From CALBPI01 sp039821605 (GTDB taxonomy: Bacteria; Pseudomonadota; Gammaproteobacteria; Steroidobacterales; Woeseiaceae): a stretch of 64,000 nucleotides of DNA. The notes beneath the pieces are model-generated. The model saw only the letters and a program-made list of their open reading frames with translations. It had not been told where the DNA came from and did not search any database. Position numbers and translations under genes: made by a program. Each line of letters starts with the position of its first letter. Within the stretch, counting starts at the first letter, position 1. The stretch lies in assembly GCA_039821605.1 (NCBI GenBank), contig JBCBNV010000001.1, forward strand, positions 744,001 through 808,000, written 5' to 3'. Shown here piece after piece: positions 54,841 to 64,000 of the stretch.

Positions 54841-56563
54841 CACCCGCAAGCCGCTGTCATGGCTCGCTGCGACACTGCTCGTGTCGCTGGCGGGTGCTGC
54901 TGTGCACGCCGAAGGCTTGTCGATCGAGGGCGTTGACGGCGCGTTGGCCGACAACGTGCGCGCCTACGTCGGACTCGACAGTCAGCCCTGTGATGCACCC
55001 GAATGGCAGATGCGGCGTCGGTTCTCCAGTGCCGATGACCTCGCGCGTGACGCGATGGCGGCATTCGGGCATTACACCCCGCAGATTGACGCAGCCATCC
55101 GATTCGATGCGTCGTGCTGGCACGCCAGCCTGACGATCGCACCCGGACCGCGGATTCTTTACGAGCGCTTTGACGTCGCCGTGAATGGCGCTGCCGCGGG
55201 TGACGCCGATGTCGACGCCGTGGTGCGGGCGCGGCCTGCGGCGGGCGACCCGCTGCACCACGGTCGCTACGAGGCCTACAAGACGCGGCTCGGGCAGGTA
55301 CTCGCCGCGCGCGGCTACGCGGAGTGGCGTTTCGATATGTCGGGCGTCGACGTCGACGTCGAGCGCGGGCTCGCAGTCGGTGACATCTCGATTGTGAGCG
55401 GGCCACGTTATCGCTACGGCGAGATTCGCATCGAGCAGGACGCTTTTGAGCCCGGGCTCATCGAGCGCTTCATCGACATCGAGCCGGGGCAGCCGTTCTC
55501 GCGCGCCGAGCTGATTCGTTTGCAGCGTGATCTCACATCGAGCGCGTTATTCGACCAGGTGACCGTGGCCCCCGATTACGATGCGATGGCCGAGCAGGAA
55601 ATCCCGCTCACGATTCGGCTTGAGCCGGGCGAGCGCATCGGCTACTTCGTGGGTGTCGGCGTGTCGACGGATCGGGGTCCCCGATTGTCGGGCGGCTACC
55701 GCAACCGGCGTGTCAATGCGAGAGGGCACCAGTTCACGGCCGAGGCCGAGGCGTCGCCCGTGCTGTCGCGGCTTGAGGCGCGCTACCGGCAGCCGCTCAA
55801 GGACCCGCGGGTCGAATGGCAGAGTTACCAGCTGCGCCTTGCCGACGAGGACACGGATACCTCTGAGAGCACGACGGCGGAACTCGGTGTGGAGCGCATC
55901 CGCAGCCTGCCCAATCGCTGGGTGCTGACCTATGGACTGCAACTGAGTCGCTCCGACTTCGTGGTCGGCACCGTCGAGGACACGACGACACTGGTCATGC
56001 CCGTGGCCGGTCTGACGAGGCGCGTCTCAGACAGCGACACCAACCCGCGTTCGGGCTCGAGCCTCGAGATGCGTCTTCGAGGCGCGGGTACGTCGTTGGG
56101 TTCTTCAACGGATTTCCTGCAGGTGTACGCGCGATACCGACGCTTGATTCCCGTGGGCGAGCGGGGTCGGCTTGCGCTACGTGGTGAACTGGGGACGACG
56201 TGGCGCAACGACTTCGAGGAACTGCCGCCGCAGGTGCGCTTCTTTTCGGGTGGCGACACCAGTGTGCGCGGCTACGCGTACGAGTCGCTGGGACCCGTCG
56301 ACGCCGACGGCAACGTGATTGGGGGCACGAGCCTCGTGACGGCGAGCGTCGAGTATGAGCATGCGCTTCGCGGCCGCTGGGGTGTGGCTGTGTTTGCCGA
56401 CACGGGCAACGCGTTCGACGATCGCGATGTGAATGAGCGCACGGGCGTCGGTCTGGGTGTCGTCTGGCGTTCGCCCGTGGGCCCATTGCGCGCGTACCTG
56501 GCACACCCGCTCGATGACGACCAAACCGTGCGGCTGCATGTGACGTTTGGGGCCGACCTGTGA
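54743..56563 (+). CDS. tamA: TamA, outer-membrane translocation and assembly module
   Basis: A 606-residue Omp85 protein. Signal peptide (about residues 37-57, PLSWLAATLLVSLAGAAVHA), three POTRA domains (about 58-300) and a 16-strand barrel ending in aromatic/hydrophobic strands. FFSGGDTSVRGY is the lid-lock motif (VRGY/F). The start is uncertain: only ATG 54743 is a normal start in this frame and it overlaps the previous gene by 98 bp with an unusually long n-region; a CTG at 54854 is the alternative. TamA pairs with TamB, encoded next. Confidence 0.9.
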   Translation: MAPSSKATAGRRCSAIVTAILRTRARPLTATASTRKPLSWLAATLLVSLAGAAVHAEGLSIEGVDGALADNVRAYVGLDSQPCDAPEWQMRRRFSSADDLARDAMAAFGHYTPQIDAAIRFDASCWHASLTIAPGPRILYERFDVAVNGAAAGDADVDAVVRARPAAGDPLHHGRYEAYKTRLGQVLAARGYAEWRFDMSGVDVDVERGLAVGDISIVSGPRYRYGEIRIEQDAFEPGLIERFIDIEPGQPFSRAELIRLQRDLTSSALFDQVTVAPDYDAMAEQEIPLTIRLEPGERIGYFVGVGVSTDRGPRLSGGYRNRRVNARGHQFTAEAEASPVLSRLEARYRQPLKDPRVEWQSYQLRLADEDTDTSESTTAELGVERIRSLPNRWVLTYGLQLSRSDFVVGTVEDTTTLVMPVAGLTRRVSDSDTNPRSGSSLEMRLRGAGTSLGSSTDFLQVYARYRRLIPVGERGRLALRGELGTTWRNDFEELPPQVRFFSGGDTSVRGYAYESLGPVDADGNVIGGTSLVTASVEYEHALRGRWGVAVFADTGNAFDDRDVNERTGVGLGVVWRSPVGPLRAYLAHPLDDDQTVRLHVTFGADL

Positions 56564-59500
56564 GCGCGCGGCGATTTCGCTGGCTGCGCCGAACGGCGCT
56601 TGCCGTGCTGGTGCTGCTCCTGACGCTCGTTGCGCTTGCCTCGTGGCTCGCCGGTACGACGTCAGGCGCTCGCTTCGTCATGAATCGCGCCGTCGGTTAC
56701 GCGCCGGGGACGTTGGCGATTGCCGAGGTCGACGGCACGCTCATCGGTGGTCTGACGCTGCGTGGGGTGGACTATGCCGATGACGCTGCGCGCGCACGCA
56801 TCGACACATTGAGCGTGCGCGTGGCGCCCTCGGTCGTCATCAACTGGCGCCGCCTCACGGTTCGCGAGCTCACCGTTTTGGGTGCCGTGATCACGCTGCC
56901 TGAAACAAGCGTCGCCGAGCCCGATCCTGCGCGCAGTTCACCGACGGTTCCGGCCATCACGCTGGACCCGCTGCCCGTGGCCATCGACGTGTTGCAAGTG
57001 ACGCTTGAGGACATTCGCGTCGTGCGCGGCCCGGCGCCCGATGTCGTCGTCCACCGCGTGGTCTTCTCGGGACAACTCGATGGGCGGGATCTCGAAGTCC
57101 GTGAGCTCGAGGTCGACGCACCATTGGGGCGTGCCGCATTGGCGGGCCGGGTGCGGCTGGCCCCGGACTTGCGCGCCCGACTCACACTCGACTGGCTGCT
57201 TCACGAAGGCGCTGAAGCCAAGGGGTCGCTCGTGGTGTCCGGCGACCGCGAGCGCTACGAGGTTCGCCACGTGCTCGCCGCACCATTTGCCGCGACCACA
57301 ACAGGCACCGTGGCCGTGCCCATTGACGCGTCGCCCGTCGTTGATCTTGAGAGCACCGCGCCGCGTCTGGCCTACACCGTCGCATCGCAGGACATCGTCG
57401 CGACGGATCTTGTTGTGCTCGTCTCGGGTCAGGCCGATGACTGGCGCATCACGGGTGAGACCGAACTCGACGGCAACGGGCTTTCGGGGCTCGCCGTGCG
57501 TCTCGATGCCCACGGCGATACGGCCGCCGCCGTGGTGGACGCGCTGGAGATCCGCGAAGCGGACGTCGCACGACTCATCGCCACGGGCTCGGCGCGGTTT
57601 GAAGACATGCCAGGTTGGGACGCGCGGCTGGAGCTGCGGCAGCTGTCTACGGCGCGTCTCGCGCCTGAGTTCGATGCGGTGGTTGATGGCGTTTTGTCGG
57701 CGGGCGGCGATCTGGGCGATGCGCCCACGGTGATCCTCAACACACAGGGCATCGAGGGTCGCTGGCGCGACTATGCGGTCACCGTGACTGGCGGTGCGCA
57801 GATCGCATCCGACGCCGTGAGCTTCGACGCTGTGCGCGCGTCGGTTGGGGACAACGTGGTGTCGCTGGCAGGCACGCTGGGCCGCGCGGCGGGCGCCGAG
57901 CTCGATTTTGATTTGCGTGCGCCTGATGTGTCAGCACTTTGGCCCGGACTTGCGGGTGCGGCATTTGCGCAAGGCCGTATCGCGGGCACGGTGGCGTCGC
58001 CTGCGGTGTCGCTCGAGCTCGACGTTCCTGCGCTGTCCTATGGCGACCTCGCAATGACCGAATTGTCGGGGCGTGTACGCGCCGACGCCGGGATCTCCGG
58101 GGCATTCGACGTCGCACTCGCTGCCGCCGGCATTCGTTCGGGCGAAACGACCGTTGACGCGTTGCGCGTTGCGGTCACAGGGCCTGTCGATGATCACGTT
58201 GTAGAGCTCGAGGCCAGCTCGGGACCCGTATCGCGCGCGAGGATACGCGCGTCCGGCGGCTATGCGTCGTCGCAGTGGACGGGTCGCGTCGCGGTTGCCG
58301 AGATCAGCGTGGTGCCGCCCGGCGCGACGTCTGAGGACTGGACTCTCGAGTCCCCCGTAGCGCTTTCGGCGGGTGCGGATCGGGTTCGGCTTGAGCAAGG
58401 CTGCCTCGCCAGCACCGCACTGGCGCGGTTGTGCACCGCGGCGCTAGTGACGCCCACAGAGATTGAGGCGCAGACGTCGCTCGAGCGCCTGGACCTTGCA
58501 ACCTGGTTGCCAGAATTTGCGGGTGGTCTCGAGATCGCGGGGCAGGCCAACGCCACCGTACGACTTGCCGGCCCGCGGGAACGACTCAGTGGCGCCGCGA
58601 CTGTCGACTTCACGGGCTTCGAGGTGGCTCAAGGCGAGGGCGACGCGCGCAATCGCGTGGCCTTTGACGAAGCCGGGGCATCGCTGGCACTCGATGCCGG
58701 GTTGCTAAGCGCGACGCTGGGCCTGAACACCTCTACGGGCGGCGCGCTCGACGCTGAGATCGACGTGGGCGATGCCTACGCTGCCGACGATGCGCTGACC
58801 GGCACTGTCAACCTGTCGGTACCCGATGTGACGGCACTCAACGTGCTTAGCGACGCGCTCGCGTTTTCCGAGGGCGCGCTCGAGGGCCGGGTGTTGATCT
58901 CGGGCACACGGTTGCAGCCCCGGATCGAGACGGATTTCGATGCGACGGCGATCCGCGCGCGCCTACTGCCGCTGGGCATCGAGTTGCGCGAGCTGCGCTT
59001 CAACGCCGCATCAACTAACGGCGGCAAGGTGCGCGTGGAGGCGGCCGGACAATCGGGCGAGGGCAGTTTTGCGCTCGAGGGCGATGCGCAGCTGCGCGGT
59101 GATGGGGCACCCAATGCACGCGCGTCCGTCAAGGCAACGCGCCTGACCTTCATCGATCTCCCGGATGCTACAGGCGTCGCCAGTCTCGACCTCAGTGTTG
59201 AGGCGACGCCCGAACGGCAGTCGCTGTCAGGTTCGCTCGCTGTGGATAGCGCTTCGGTAACGGTCCGTGGCTTGCCCGCCAGTGCAGTGCGCGTCAGCGA
59301 CGACATCGTCGTTGTCAACGAGGCCACCACGGAGCCAGGCGACGCGCCGGCGGGCCCGGTGCGTACCGTGGATGTCGATGTGACGTTTTCCGACGACGTC
59401 AGGCTCGAGGGTTTCGGCCTCAAGACGCGGCTCAATGGTGCCCTGAAACTGACCAAGCGGCCGCGTTCGGAACTTGCCGGCACGGGTAGCTTGCAGCTCG

Positions 59501-60057
59501 AGGACGCCACCTACGAAGCCTATGGCCAGGCGCTCGAGGTGAGTCGCGGGCAGCTCGTATTCAATGGTCCGCTCGATGCGCCCGTGCTCGATATTCGCGC
59601 GGAGCGTCTCGTGGGCGAGACGCGCGTGGGTATCGATATCGACGGTACACCCGATGCGTTGTCATCGACGCTGTTCTCTGAGCCTGCGTTGCCCGATGCC
59701 GAGGCGTTCAGCCTGCTGCTCACAGGGCGACCGCTTGAGTCCGCGGGCGAGGCCGGCGACACGGCGCTCGCCGACGCGGCGCTGACGCTGGGTCTGAAGC
59801 AGGCCTTCGGTGTGAGCAGCGCGATTCGCGATGCCGTCGGTCTCGACACGTTGACGGTCGCCGGCAGCGGTCGCGACGGGCGCGTACTGGCGGGCAAACA
59901 GCTTTCGAAAGACCTGTACCTTGAGTACGCCTACGGCGTATTCGACCAGGTCAGCACGGTGCTCGTGCGGCTGCAGCTCAACCAGCGGCTTTCGCTCGAA
60001 TCAAAATCAGGCGATACCCAGTCTGTCGATCTCGTCTATTCCGTGGGTTCGCGCTGA
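56560..60057 (+). CDS. tamB: TamB, translocation and assembly module
   Basis: A 1165-residue AsmA-like protein that bridges inner and outer membrane and helps assemble outer-membrane proteins and transport phospholipid. One N-terminal transmembrane helix (about 11-29); then long repeats of beta-strands forming a hydrophobic groove; and the DUF490/TamB C-terminal domain (from about 850, with LYLEYAYGVFDQVSTVLVRLQLNQRLSLES pieces at the end) that contacts TamA. Start GTG overlapping the tamA stop (GTGA). Length is close to E. coli TamB (1259). Confidence 0.95.
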   Translation: MSARRFRWLRRTALAVLVLLLTLVALASWLAGTTSGARFVMNRAVGYAPGTLAIAEVDGTLIGGLTLRGVDYADDAARARIDTLSVRVAPSVVINWRRLTVRELTVLGAVITLPETSVAEPDPARSSPTVPAITLDPLPVAIDVLQVTLEDIRVVRGPAPDVVVHRVVFSGQLDGRDLEVRELEVDAPLGRAALAGRVRLAPDLRARLTLDWLLHEGAEAKGSLVVSGDRERYEVRHVLAAPFAATTTGTVAVPIDASPVVDLESTAPRLAYTVASQDIVATDLVVLVSGQADDWRITGETELDGNGLSGLAVRLDAHGDTAAAVVDALEIREADVARLIATGSARFEDMPGWDARLELRQLSTARLAPEFDAVVDGVLSAGGDLGDAPTVILNTQGIEGRWRDYAVTVTGGAQIASDAVSFDAVRASVGDNVVSLAGTLGRAAGAELDFDLRAPDVSALWPGLAGAAFAQGRIAGTVASPAVSLELDVPALSYGDLAMTELSGRVRADAGISGAFDVALAAAGIRSGETTVDALRVAVTGPVDDHVVELEASSGPVSRARIRASGGYASSQWTGRVAVAEISVVPPGATSEDWTLESPVALSAGADRVRLEQGCLASTALARLCTAALVTPTEIEAQTSLERLDLATWLPEFAGGLEIAGQANATVRLAGPRERLSGAATVDFTGFEVAQGEGDARNRVAFDEAGASLALDAGLLSATLGLNTSTGGALDAEIDVGDAYAADDALTGTVNLSVPDVTALNVLSDALAFSEGALEGRVLISGTRLQPRIETDFDATAIRARLLPLGIELRELRFNAASTNGGKVRVEAAGQSGEGSFALEGDAQLRGDGAPNARASVKATRLTFIDLPDATGVASLDLSVEATPERQSLSGSLAVDSASVTVRGLPASAVRVSDDIVVVNEATTEPGDAPAGPVRTVDVDVTFSDDVRLEGFGLKTRLNGALKLTKRPRSELAGTGSLQLEDATYEAYGQALEVSRGQLVFNGPLDAPVLDIRAERLVGETRVGIDIDGTPDALSSTLFSEPALPDAEAFSLLLTGRPLESAGEAGDTALADAALTLGLKQAFGVSSAIRDAVGLDTLTVAGSGRDGRVLAGKQLSKDLYLEYAYGVFDQVSTVLVRLQLNQRLSLESKSGDTQSVDLVYSVGSR

Positions 60058-60084
60058 GCGGTACCCGCAGCGACTGCCAGTCCG

Positions 60085-60090
60085 TATACT
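60085..60090 (+). promoter_or_regulatory. Possible -10 box before the flavoprotein gene
   Basis: TATACT lies 31-36 bp before the ATG at 60121, in the 60-bp gap behind tamB. No clear -35 box. Weak evidence. Confidence 0.25.
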
Positions 60091-60120
60091 CCGGCGCTGG
60101 TTCAAGAAGCGGTAGTTGTG

Positions 60121-61089
60121 ATGTCCTTACCCCCCGTTTTGCACAATAGCCTGCGCCTGCCCGTGGTCGGTGCCCCCATGTTCATCGTTTCGGGGCCCAA
60201 GCTTGTCATCGAGCAGTGCCGCGCCGGCATCGTGGGCAGTTTCCCTGCGCTCAATGCGCGTCCGCAGCCATTGCTCGACGACTGGCTTGCCGAGATCACG
60301 GAAACCCTCGAGTCAGAACGTGCTGCGAACCCGGGCAAACCCATCGCGCCGTTTGCCGTGAACCAGATCTGTCACGCCAGCAACGACCGCCTCGAGGCGG
60401 ATCTCGAGTCCTGCGTGAAGTTCAAGGTACCGATCATCATCACAAGCCTGCGACCGCCGCAGATTGTCGTGGACGCCGTACACAGTTACGGCGGTGTGGT
60501 GTTCCACGACGTCATCAACATGCGTCATGCACGCAAGGCGATCGAGCAGGGCGTCGACGGCATCATTGCCGTGTGTGCGGGCGCGGGTGGTCATGCGGGC
60601 ATGCTGAGCCCGTTTGCACTCATCAAGGAACTGCGCGCCGAGTTTGACGGCACGATCCTGCTTTCGGGCGCCATGACCTCGGGTCAGGATGTGATCGCCG
60701 CGCAGGCGATTGGCGCCGACCTCGCCTACATCGGGTCCCGCTTCATCGCGACCGAGGAGGCCAATGCCGACTCGAGCTACAAGCAGATGCTCGTCGAGAC
60801 GGCGGCCGTCGACATCGTCTACAGCTCGCTGTTTACGGGCGTGCTCGGCAACTACCTGAAGCCGAGCATCTCCAACGCCGGGCTCGACCCGGACAACCTG
60901 CCCCAGGCCGACAAGTCCACGATGAACTTTGGCAGCGGTGGCAACCAGAAGTCCAAGGCCTGGCGCGACATCTGGGGCGCGGGTCAGGGCGTGGGCAGCA
61001 TCAACGATGTGCTGCCGGTCGCTGAACTTGTCGAGCGCATGGCTGACGAGTACGCCGACACCTTGGCGCGGCTCCAAGGCGCCGCCTGA
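60121..61089 (+). CDS. NAD(P)H-dependent flavin oxidoreductase, nitronate monooxygenase-like
   Basis: A 322-residue FMN-binding TIM barrel of the nitronate monooxygenase/2-nitropropane dioxygenase family. LPVVGAPMFIVSGP at the N terminus (FMN site), FAVNQI, GAGGHAG phosphate loop and GADLAYIGSRFIATEEA are typical. The family oxidises nitronates such as 3-nitropropionate, or acts as enoyl reductase; the exact substrate is not visible. A GTG directly before the ATG is also possible. FluC follows 8 bp later. Confidence 0.85.
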   Translation: MSLPPVLHNSLRLPVVGAPMFIVSGPKLVIEQCRAGIVGSFPALNARPQPLLDDWLAEITETLESERAANPGKPIAPFAVNQICHASNDRLEADLESCVKFKVPIIITSLRPPQIVVDAVHSYGGVVFHDVINMRHARKAIEQGVDGIIAVCAGAGGHAGMLSPFALIKELRAEFDGTILLSGAMTSGQDVIAAQAIGADLAYIGSRFIATEEANADSSYKQMLVETAAVDIVYSSLFTGVLGNYLKPSISNAGLDPDNLPQADKSTMNFGSGGNQKSKAWRDIWGAGQGVGSINDVLPVAELVERMADEYADTLARLQGAA

Positions 61090-61097
61090 GGCGCGCC

Positions 61098-61481
61098 GTG
61101 CCCGTCACGCAGCAGCTCATCCTCGTTGCGCTCGGTGGCGCGGCCGGTGCGGCCTGCCGGCACCTGATCAATCTCGGGTTCGCGCGCAGTGACTATCCCT
61201 GGTCGACTGTGATCGTCAACGTCGCGGGCTCGTTGCTGCTGGGCGCGCTCGTGTACTGGTTCGCCTTGCGTGGCGGTGCCTGGCAAACGAGCGGTCGGCT
61301 GTTGCTGGCGACGGGCTTTTGCGGGGCCTTCACGACGATGTCGGCGCTGGCACTCGAAACGCGTGACCTCGCGCAAGCGAGTTCAACCTGGTCGGCATCG
61401 GTGTTTGCGTTGGGCACGCTCGGCCTGTCGATTGCGGGCCTTGTGGTGGGTGCGGGTCTGGCGCGCGCCGTACTCGACTAA
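61098..61481 (+). CDS. fluC: Fluoride channel FluC (CrcB)
   Basis: A 127-residue, four-helix protein forming dual-topology dimers that export fluoride. Motifs: GGAAGAACRH (helix 1), VNVAGSLLLG (helix 2, conserved Asn), GFCGAFTTMSALALE (helix 3, with Phe-Thr-Thr-Met; the GxxGGxTTFS box is GFCGAFTTMS here) and GLVVGAGLA (helix 4). Start GTG. No fluoride riboswitch is apparent upstream, since it lies in the flavoprotein transcript. It overlaps the convergent decarboxylase stop by 4 bp. Confidence 0.9.
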   Translation: MPVTQQLILVALGGAAGAACRHLINLGFARSDYPWSTVIVNVAGSLLLGALVYWFALRGGAWQTSGRLLLATGFCGAFTTMSALALETRDLAQASSTWSASVFALGTLGLSIAGLVVGAGLARAVLD

Positions 61482-62863
61482 GACGTGTCGCCTGCCACCA
61501 CGGCGTCACGCGACGCTGTCAGCCGCGCCGTGATGTCGTCGATCCAGTCCCGGTGTTCGGGCTTCATAAGGCAGCTGCGCAGGCAGGTCAGCGCCTCGCG
61601 ATCCGCGGACATGTCGGACAACCTGGCTGGGAGACGCTCTGGCGCCACGTCGATGAGCGCCAGGTGAAGATCGCGCCGTGCCGCTTCGTCGAAGATCGCC
61701 TGAGCGAGCCGCGAGGATTCGCTGAACGCGTTCGCGTTAACGCCCCAGACCACGATGTCGAGTTCGGGCGCCTGCAACAGCGTGAATCCGGCGTCGGCCT
61801 CGATGCGTGACGCCAGGTCGCGCGCGGCCTCGATGCAACGCTCGAGCATGCCCGCGAACGTTCCACCGCGCTCCAGTGGCATGAGCCGCTGGGTGGTCCA
61901 TAGAGCCACGGCCGCGGCTCCGGCCCGCGAGCACTCGAGACTGATCTCGCCCAGGTGCAGCTCGTCGGAACTGAAGTAGGTGTAGGGCGAGTCGTGCTGG
62001 TAGTGCCGTCCGACGGCCGGGTCCGGAAACAGGATGCACCCGCAGCCGTAGGGTTGCAGCCCGTGTTTGTGCGGGTCGATGGCGACGCTGTCGGCCCGCG
62101 CGATGGCGTCGTAGGCGCGGCGCGCGTCGTCGCCCAGCGTTGACGCGAGCGTGAAGTAGCCCCCGTAGGCGGCGTCGACGTGCACACGTATGCCGCGTGG
62201 GTGACAGAGCTTGAGGATTGCATCGACGCGGTCGACTGAGCCCGCACTGGTAGTGCCCGCTGTGGCCACCACGGTGCCGATGTCGGTTGTGCTGTCGAGT
62301 AGCGATTCGAGTGCATCGAGCGACATGCGGCCCGCGTGGTCGGTCGGGCAGGGCGTAAACGGGACGCCCAGGACCGCCGACAGTCGACTGTGTGTGTAGT
62401 GCGATTCGGCCGAGGCGACGACGCGGCGCCCGCCCGTTTCTTCGCGCGCGACCCAGAGCGCTTCGAGATTGGCCACGGTGCCGCCCGAGGTCAGGTGCCC
62501 CAGGTGCACGTCGAAGCCGAACATCCTGGCAATTTCCGCGACGGCTTCTTTCTCCATTGCGGAGCTCGCGCGCCCGCCGTCGAGTGCGTGGTTATTGGGA
62601 TTCACATACTGCGCGAGCTGATAGGCGAGCCGCGCGACAGGGTGCGGCGGCTTGAGCATCTGACCCGCGTAGAGCGGGTGCGCGTAGGGGTAGTTGTCCT
62701 GCAGCCGTTCCGCGGCCGCGAGCAACGCGTCGCGTGCGGCATCGTCGATCTCGGGTCGTGTCGCCGCGGGCAGCGACAGGCCGTCTCCGAGGCGGTCGAC
62801 GGCCGCATCGAGCGCGGCGATGGCGCCCGGCTCCTGAAGCGCGAAGCGGTTGTCGGCAGTCAT
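61478..62863 (-). CDS. PLP-dependent group II-type decarboxylase/aminotransferase
   Basis: A 461-residue fold-type I PLP enzyme. The cofactor Lys is in SVAIDPHKHGLQPYG (DPHKHGL); the PLP ring Asp in HVDAAYGG; TSGGTVANLEALWVARE is the N-terminal phosphate-binding block. The layout matches pyridoxal-dependent decarboxylases of the tyrosine/aspartate/aromatic amino acid group. The substrate cannot be given. I start at ATG 62863 where similarity begins. It follows the pirin gene by 10 bp, likely in the same operon. Confidence 0.88.
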   Translation of the reverse strand: MTADNRFALQEPGAIAALDAAVDRLGDGLSLPAATRPEIDDAARDALLAAAERLQDNYPYAHPLYAGQMLKPPHPVARLAYQLAQYVNPNNHALDGGRASSAMEKEAVAEIARMFGFDVHLGHLTSGGTVANLEALWVAREETGGRRVVASAESHYTHSRLSAVLGVPFTPCPTDHAGRMSLDALESLLDSTTDIGTVVATAGTTSAGSVDRVDAILKLCHPRGIRVHVDAAYGGYFTLASTLGDDARRAYDAIARADSVAIDPHKHGLQPYGCGCILFPDPAVGRHYQHDSPYTYFSSDELHLGEISLECSRAGAAAVALWTTQRLMPLERGGTFAGMLERCIEAARDLASRIEADAGFTLLQAPELDIVVWGVNANAFSESSRLAQAIFDEAARRDLHLALIDVAPERLPARLSDMSADREALTCLRSCLMKPEHRDWIDDITARLTASRDAVVAGDTS

Positions 62864-62873
62864 CGCGCGGTCG

Positions 62874-63746
62874 TCATTCCGGAAGGGGAATGAACTCGTC
62901 GTCGCCCGGCACACGATCGAAGCGCATCTCGGCCCAGTCCTGCTTCGCCGACTCGATGCGGTCGAGCCGGCTCGACACAAAGTTCCACCAGATGTGGCGG
63001 GTCTCGGGCATCGGGTCGCCGCCGAGCAACATGACACGCGAGTCCGCAGCAACGGTGATTGTCACGGGTGCGCCCGCGGCAAAGACGATCATCTCACCTT
63101 CGCCAACAGTCTGGCCGTCCACGTCGATGGTGCCCATCGCGACGTAGGCTGCGCGGTCATCGAAGCGATCCTCGAGAGTGACGCTGCCCGCACCTTCGGC
63201 ATGGCAGTCGGCGTAGAACATCGGCCAGAGGGTGGCCACAGGTGCCGTGTGCCCGGCCATCTCGCCCGCGATGAGGCGAAACGACAGTGCGCCGTCCTGC
63301 CAGGCCGGCAGGCTGTCGGCGGGGTGATGCACGAATGAGGGTTCGACTTCCTCGTGCTCGACGGGCAGCGCGAGCCACGACTGGATGCCGTGAATGCGCG
63401 ATTCGGCGGCGCGCGAGGCGTCGTCGCTGCGTTCGCTGTGCGTGATGCCGCGGCCCGCCGTCATCCAGTTCACGGCACCCGGCTCAATGCTCTGTTCGGC
63501 GCCCACGCTGTCACGGTGAAACAGGCTGCCCTCGAACAGGTAGGTGACCGTCGCCAGATTGATGTGGGGATGGGGCCGCACATCGATGCCCTTGCCCGGC
63601 GGAAATACGGCGGGGCCCATGTGGTCGAAGAAAATGAACGGTCCCACCATCTGGCGCCTGCCATGGGGCAGCACCCGGCGTACCGTGAAGTCGCCTAAGT
63701 TACGTTCACGTGGGCGGATTACGGTCTCGATGCTATGATTTTCCAC
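62874..63746 (-). CDS. Pirin family protein
   Basis: A 290-residue bicupin. The N-terminal cupin has the pirin signature HPHINLATVTYLFEG (metal ligands in PHPHxNxxTVTY) and MTAGRGITHSE; the C-terminal cupin starts near GHTAPVATLWPMFY. Bacterial pirins bind iron and some act as quercetin 2,3-dioxygenase. Role here unknown. It heads a two-gene operon with the PLP enzyme and is divergent from the sterol desaturase-like gene. Confidence 0.93.
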   Translation of the reverse strand: MENHSIETVIRPRERNLGDFTVRRVLPHGRRQMVGPFIFFDHMGPAVFPPGKGIDVRPHPHINLATVTYLFEGSLFHRDSVGAEQSIEPGAVNWMTAGRGITHSERSDDASRAAESRIHGIQSWLALPVEHEEVEPSFVHHPADSLPAWQDGALSFRLIAGEMAGHTAPVATLWPMFYADCHAEGAGSVTLEDRFDDRAAYVAMGTIDVDGQTVGEGEMIVFAAGAPVTITVAADSRVMLLGGDPMPETRHIWWNFVSSRLDRIESAKQDWAEMRFDRVPGDDEFIPLPE

Positions 63747-63858
63747 AGGTCAGCCGCTATATCGGGGGCCTCATTGTTTCACACGCACAGCGCTTCGTGC
63801 ACGCAGACGGGCGCCCGCTTCGCAAAGACTCGGAGTCCGCCGGACGACCCATCCCCCC

Positions 63859-64000
63859 ATGATCGATTTGCTCAGTCTCGCCGTTCCGTTTTTTCTCGCT
63901 GCAATTGCCGTCGAGTGGGTCCTGGACCGGCGTCGTAACGTGGGTTGGATGCCTTGGCAGGACGCACTGGGCAGCTTGAGCGCCGGTGCGCTCAGTACCA
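63859..64000 (+). CDS. Sterol desaturase/fatty acid hydroxylase family protein (3' partial)
   Basis: The first 47 codons only. MIDLLSLAVPFFLAAIAVEW, then DRRRNVGWMPWQDALGSLS, matches the N terminus of bacterial sterol desaturase family proteins (hydrophobic helix, then a W/Y-x-x-x-D-A-x-x-S-L-S segment). The His-box metal motifs would lie beyond the window edge. The ATG is preceded by CCCATCCCCCC without a good ribosome binding site. Confidence 0.65.
   Translation, partial: MIDLLSLAVPFFLAAIAVEWVLDRRRNVGWMPWQDALGSLSAGALST

Overview
The window is a GC-rich (about two thirds G+C by eye), densely coded chromosome segment from a gammaproteobacterium. The evidence for the class is gene order and content. 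The neighbours pgsA, tRNA-Gly(GCC), tRNA-Cys(GCA) and tRNA-Leu(UAA) match the E. coli pgsA-glyW-cysT-leuZ block. rluE and icd are divergent neighbours as in E. coli, and mnmA, nudJ, purB and a PhoPQ-like pair lie within 20 kb. There is a DUF2333 protein, a System I cytochrome c maturation operon and TamA/TamB. I cannot name the genus; an aerobic, Xanthomonadales- or Chromatiales-like lineage would fit (inference).

Layout. 1-5.9 kb: metallopeptidase and SGNH hydrolase, converging on DUF2333, a class III sirtuin and aconitase. 5.9-10.1 kb: a minus-strand run purB, GNAT, DUF7931-like, nudJ, mnmA. 10.2-14.3 kb: fumarase C with a Nudix hydrolase, a CFA-like methyltransferase and MazG. 14.4-21.2 kb: glycine-zipper protein, PepSY-like protein, PhoP/PhoQ-like two-component system and HrpA. 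21.2-27.8 kb: slipin and NfeD-type protease, an asparaginase-like protein, a metallo-beta-lactamase-fold protein, and a lysine-catabolism pair (ALDH7-type dehydrogenase and saccharopine dehydrogenase-like). 28-34.5 kb: class II DAHP synthase, rluE, isocitrate dehydrogenase, family 5 UDG, uvrC, pgsA.

34.5-44.7 kb is the least ordinary part. The tRNA cluster is split by a homogentisate pathway operon (FAH-family protein and hmgA). Directly after tRNA-Leu lies an AT-richer island with two small minus-strand genes, each followed at its 3' side by a near-identical 175-bp structured repeat. Then come a DegP-like protease, an orphan secreted protein, a DUF6265-like lipoprotein, a double DsbA-domain protein, tRNA-Ser(CGA) with degenerate copies of its 3' end beside it, and an ExeA-like/FHA protein whose Walker A lysine is missing.

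44.9-51.7 kb is a complete ccmABCDEFGHI operon for cytochrome c maturation, followed by a hotdog thioesterase. 52.1-60.1 kb is an overlapping chain of two amidohydrolases (the second with degenerate metal ligands), tamA and tamB. 60.1-64 kb holds a nitronate monooxygenase-like flavoprotein, a FluC fluoride channel, a PLP-dependent decarboxylase, a pirin and the start of a sterol desaturase-like gene.

Functionally the window is mostly central metabolism (TCA enzymes AcnA, FumC and ICD; purine and aromatic amino acid synthesis; Lys and Tyr breakdown), nucleic acid maintenance and envelope biogenesis. No phage, IS element or CRISPR array is visible. The best candidates for something new are the repeat-linked cassettes behind tRNA-Leu and the pseudo-ATPase/FHA protein.
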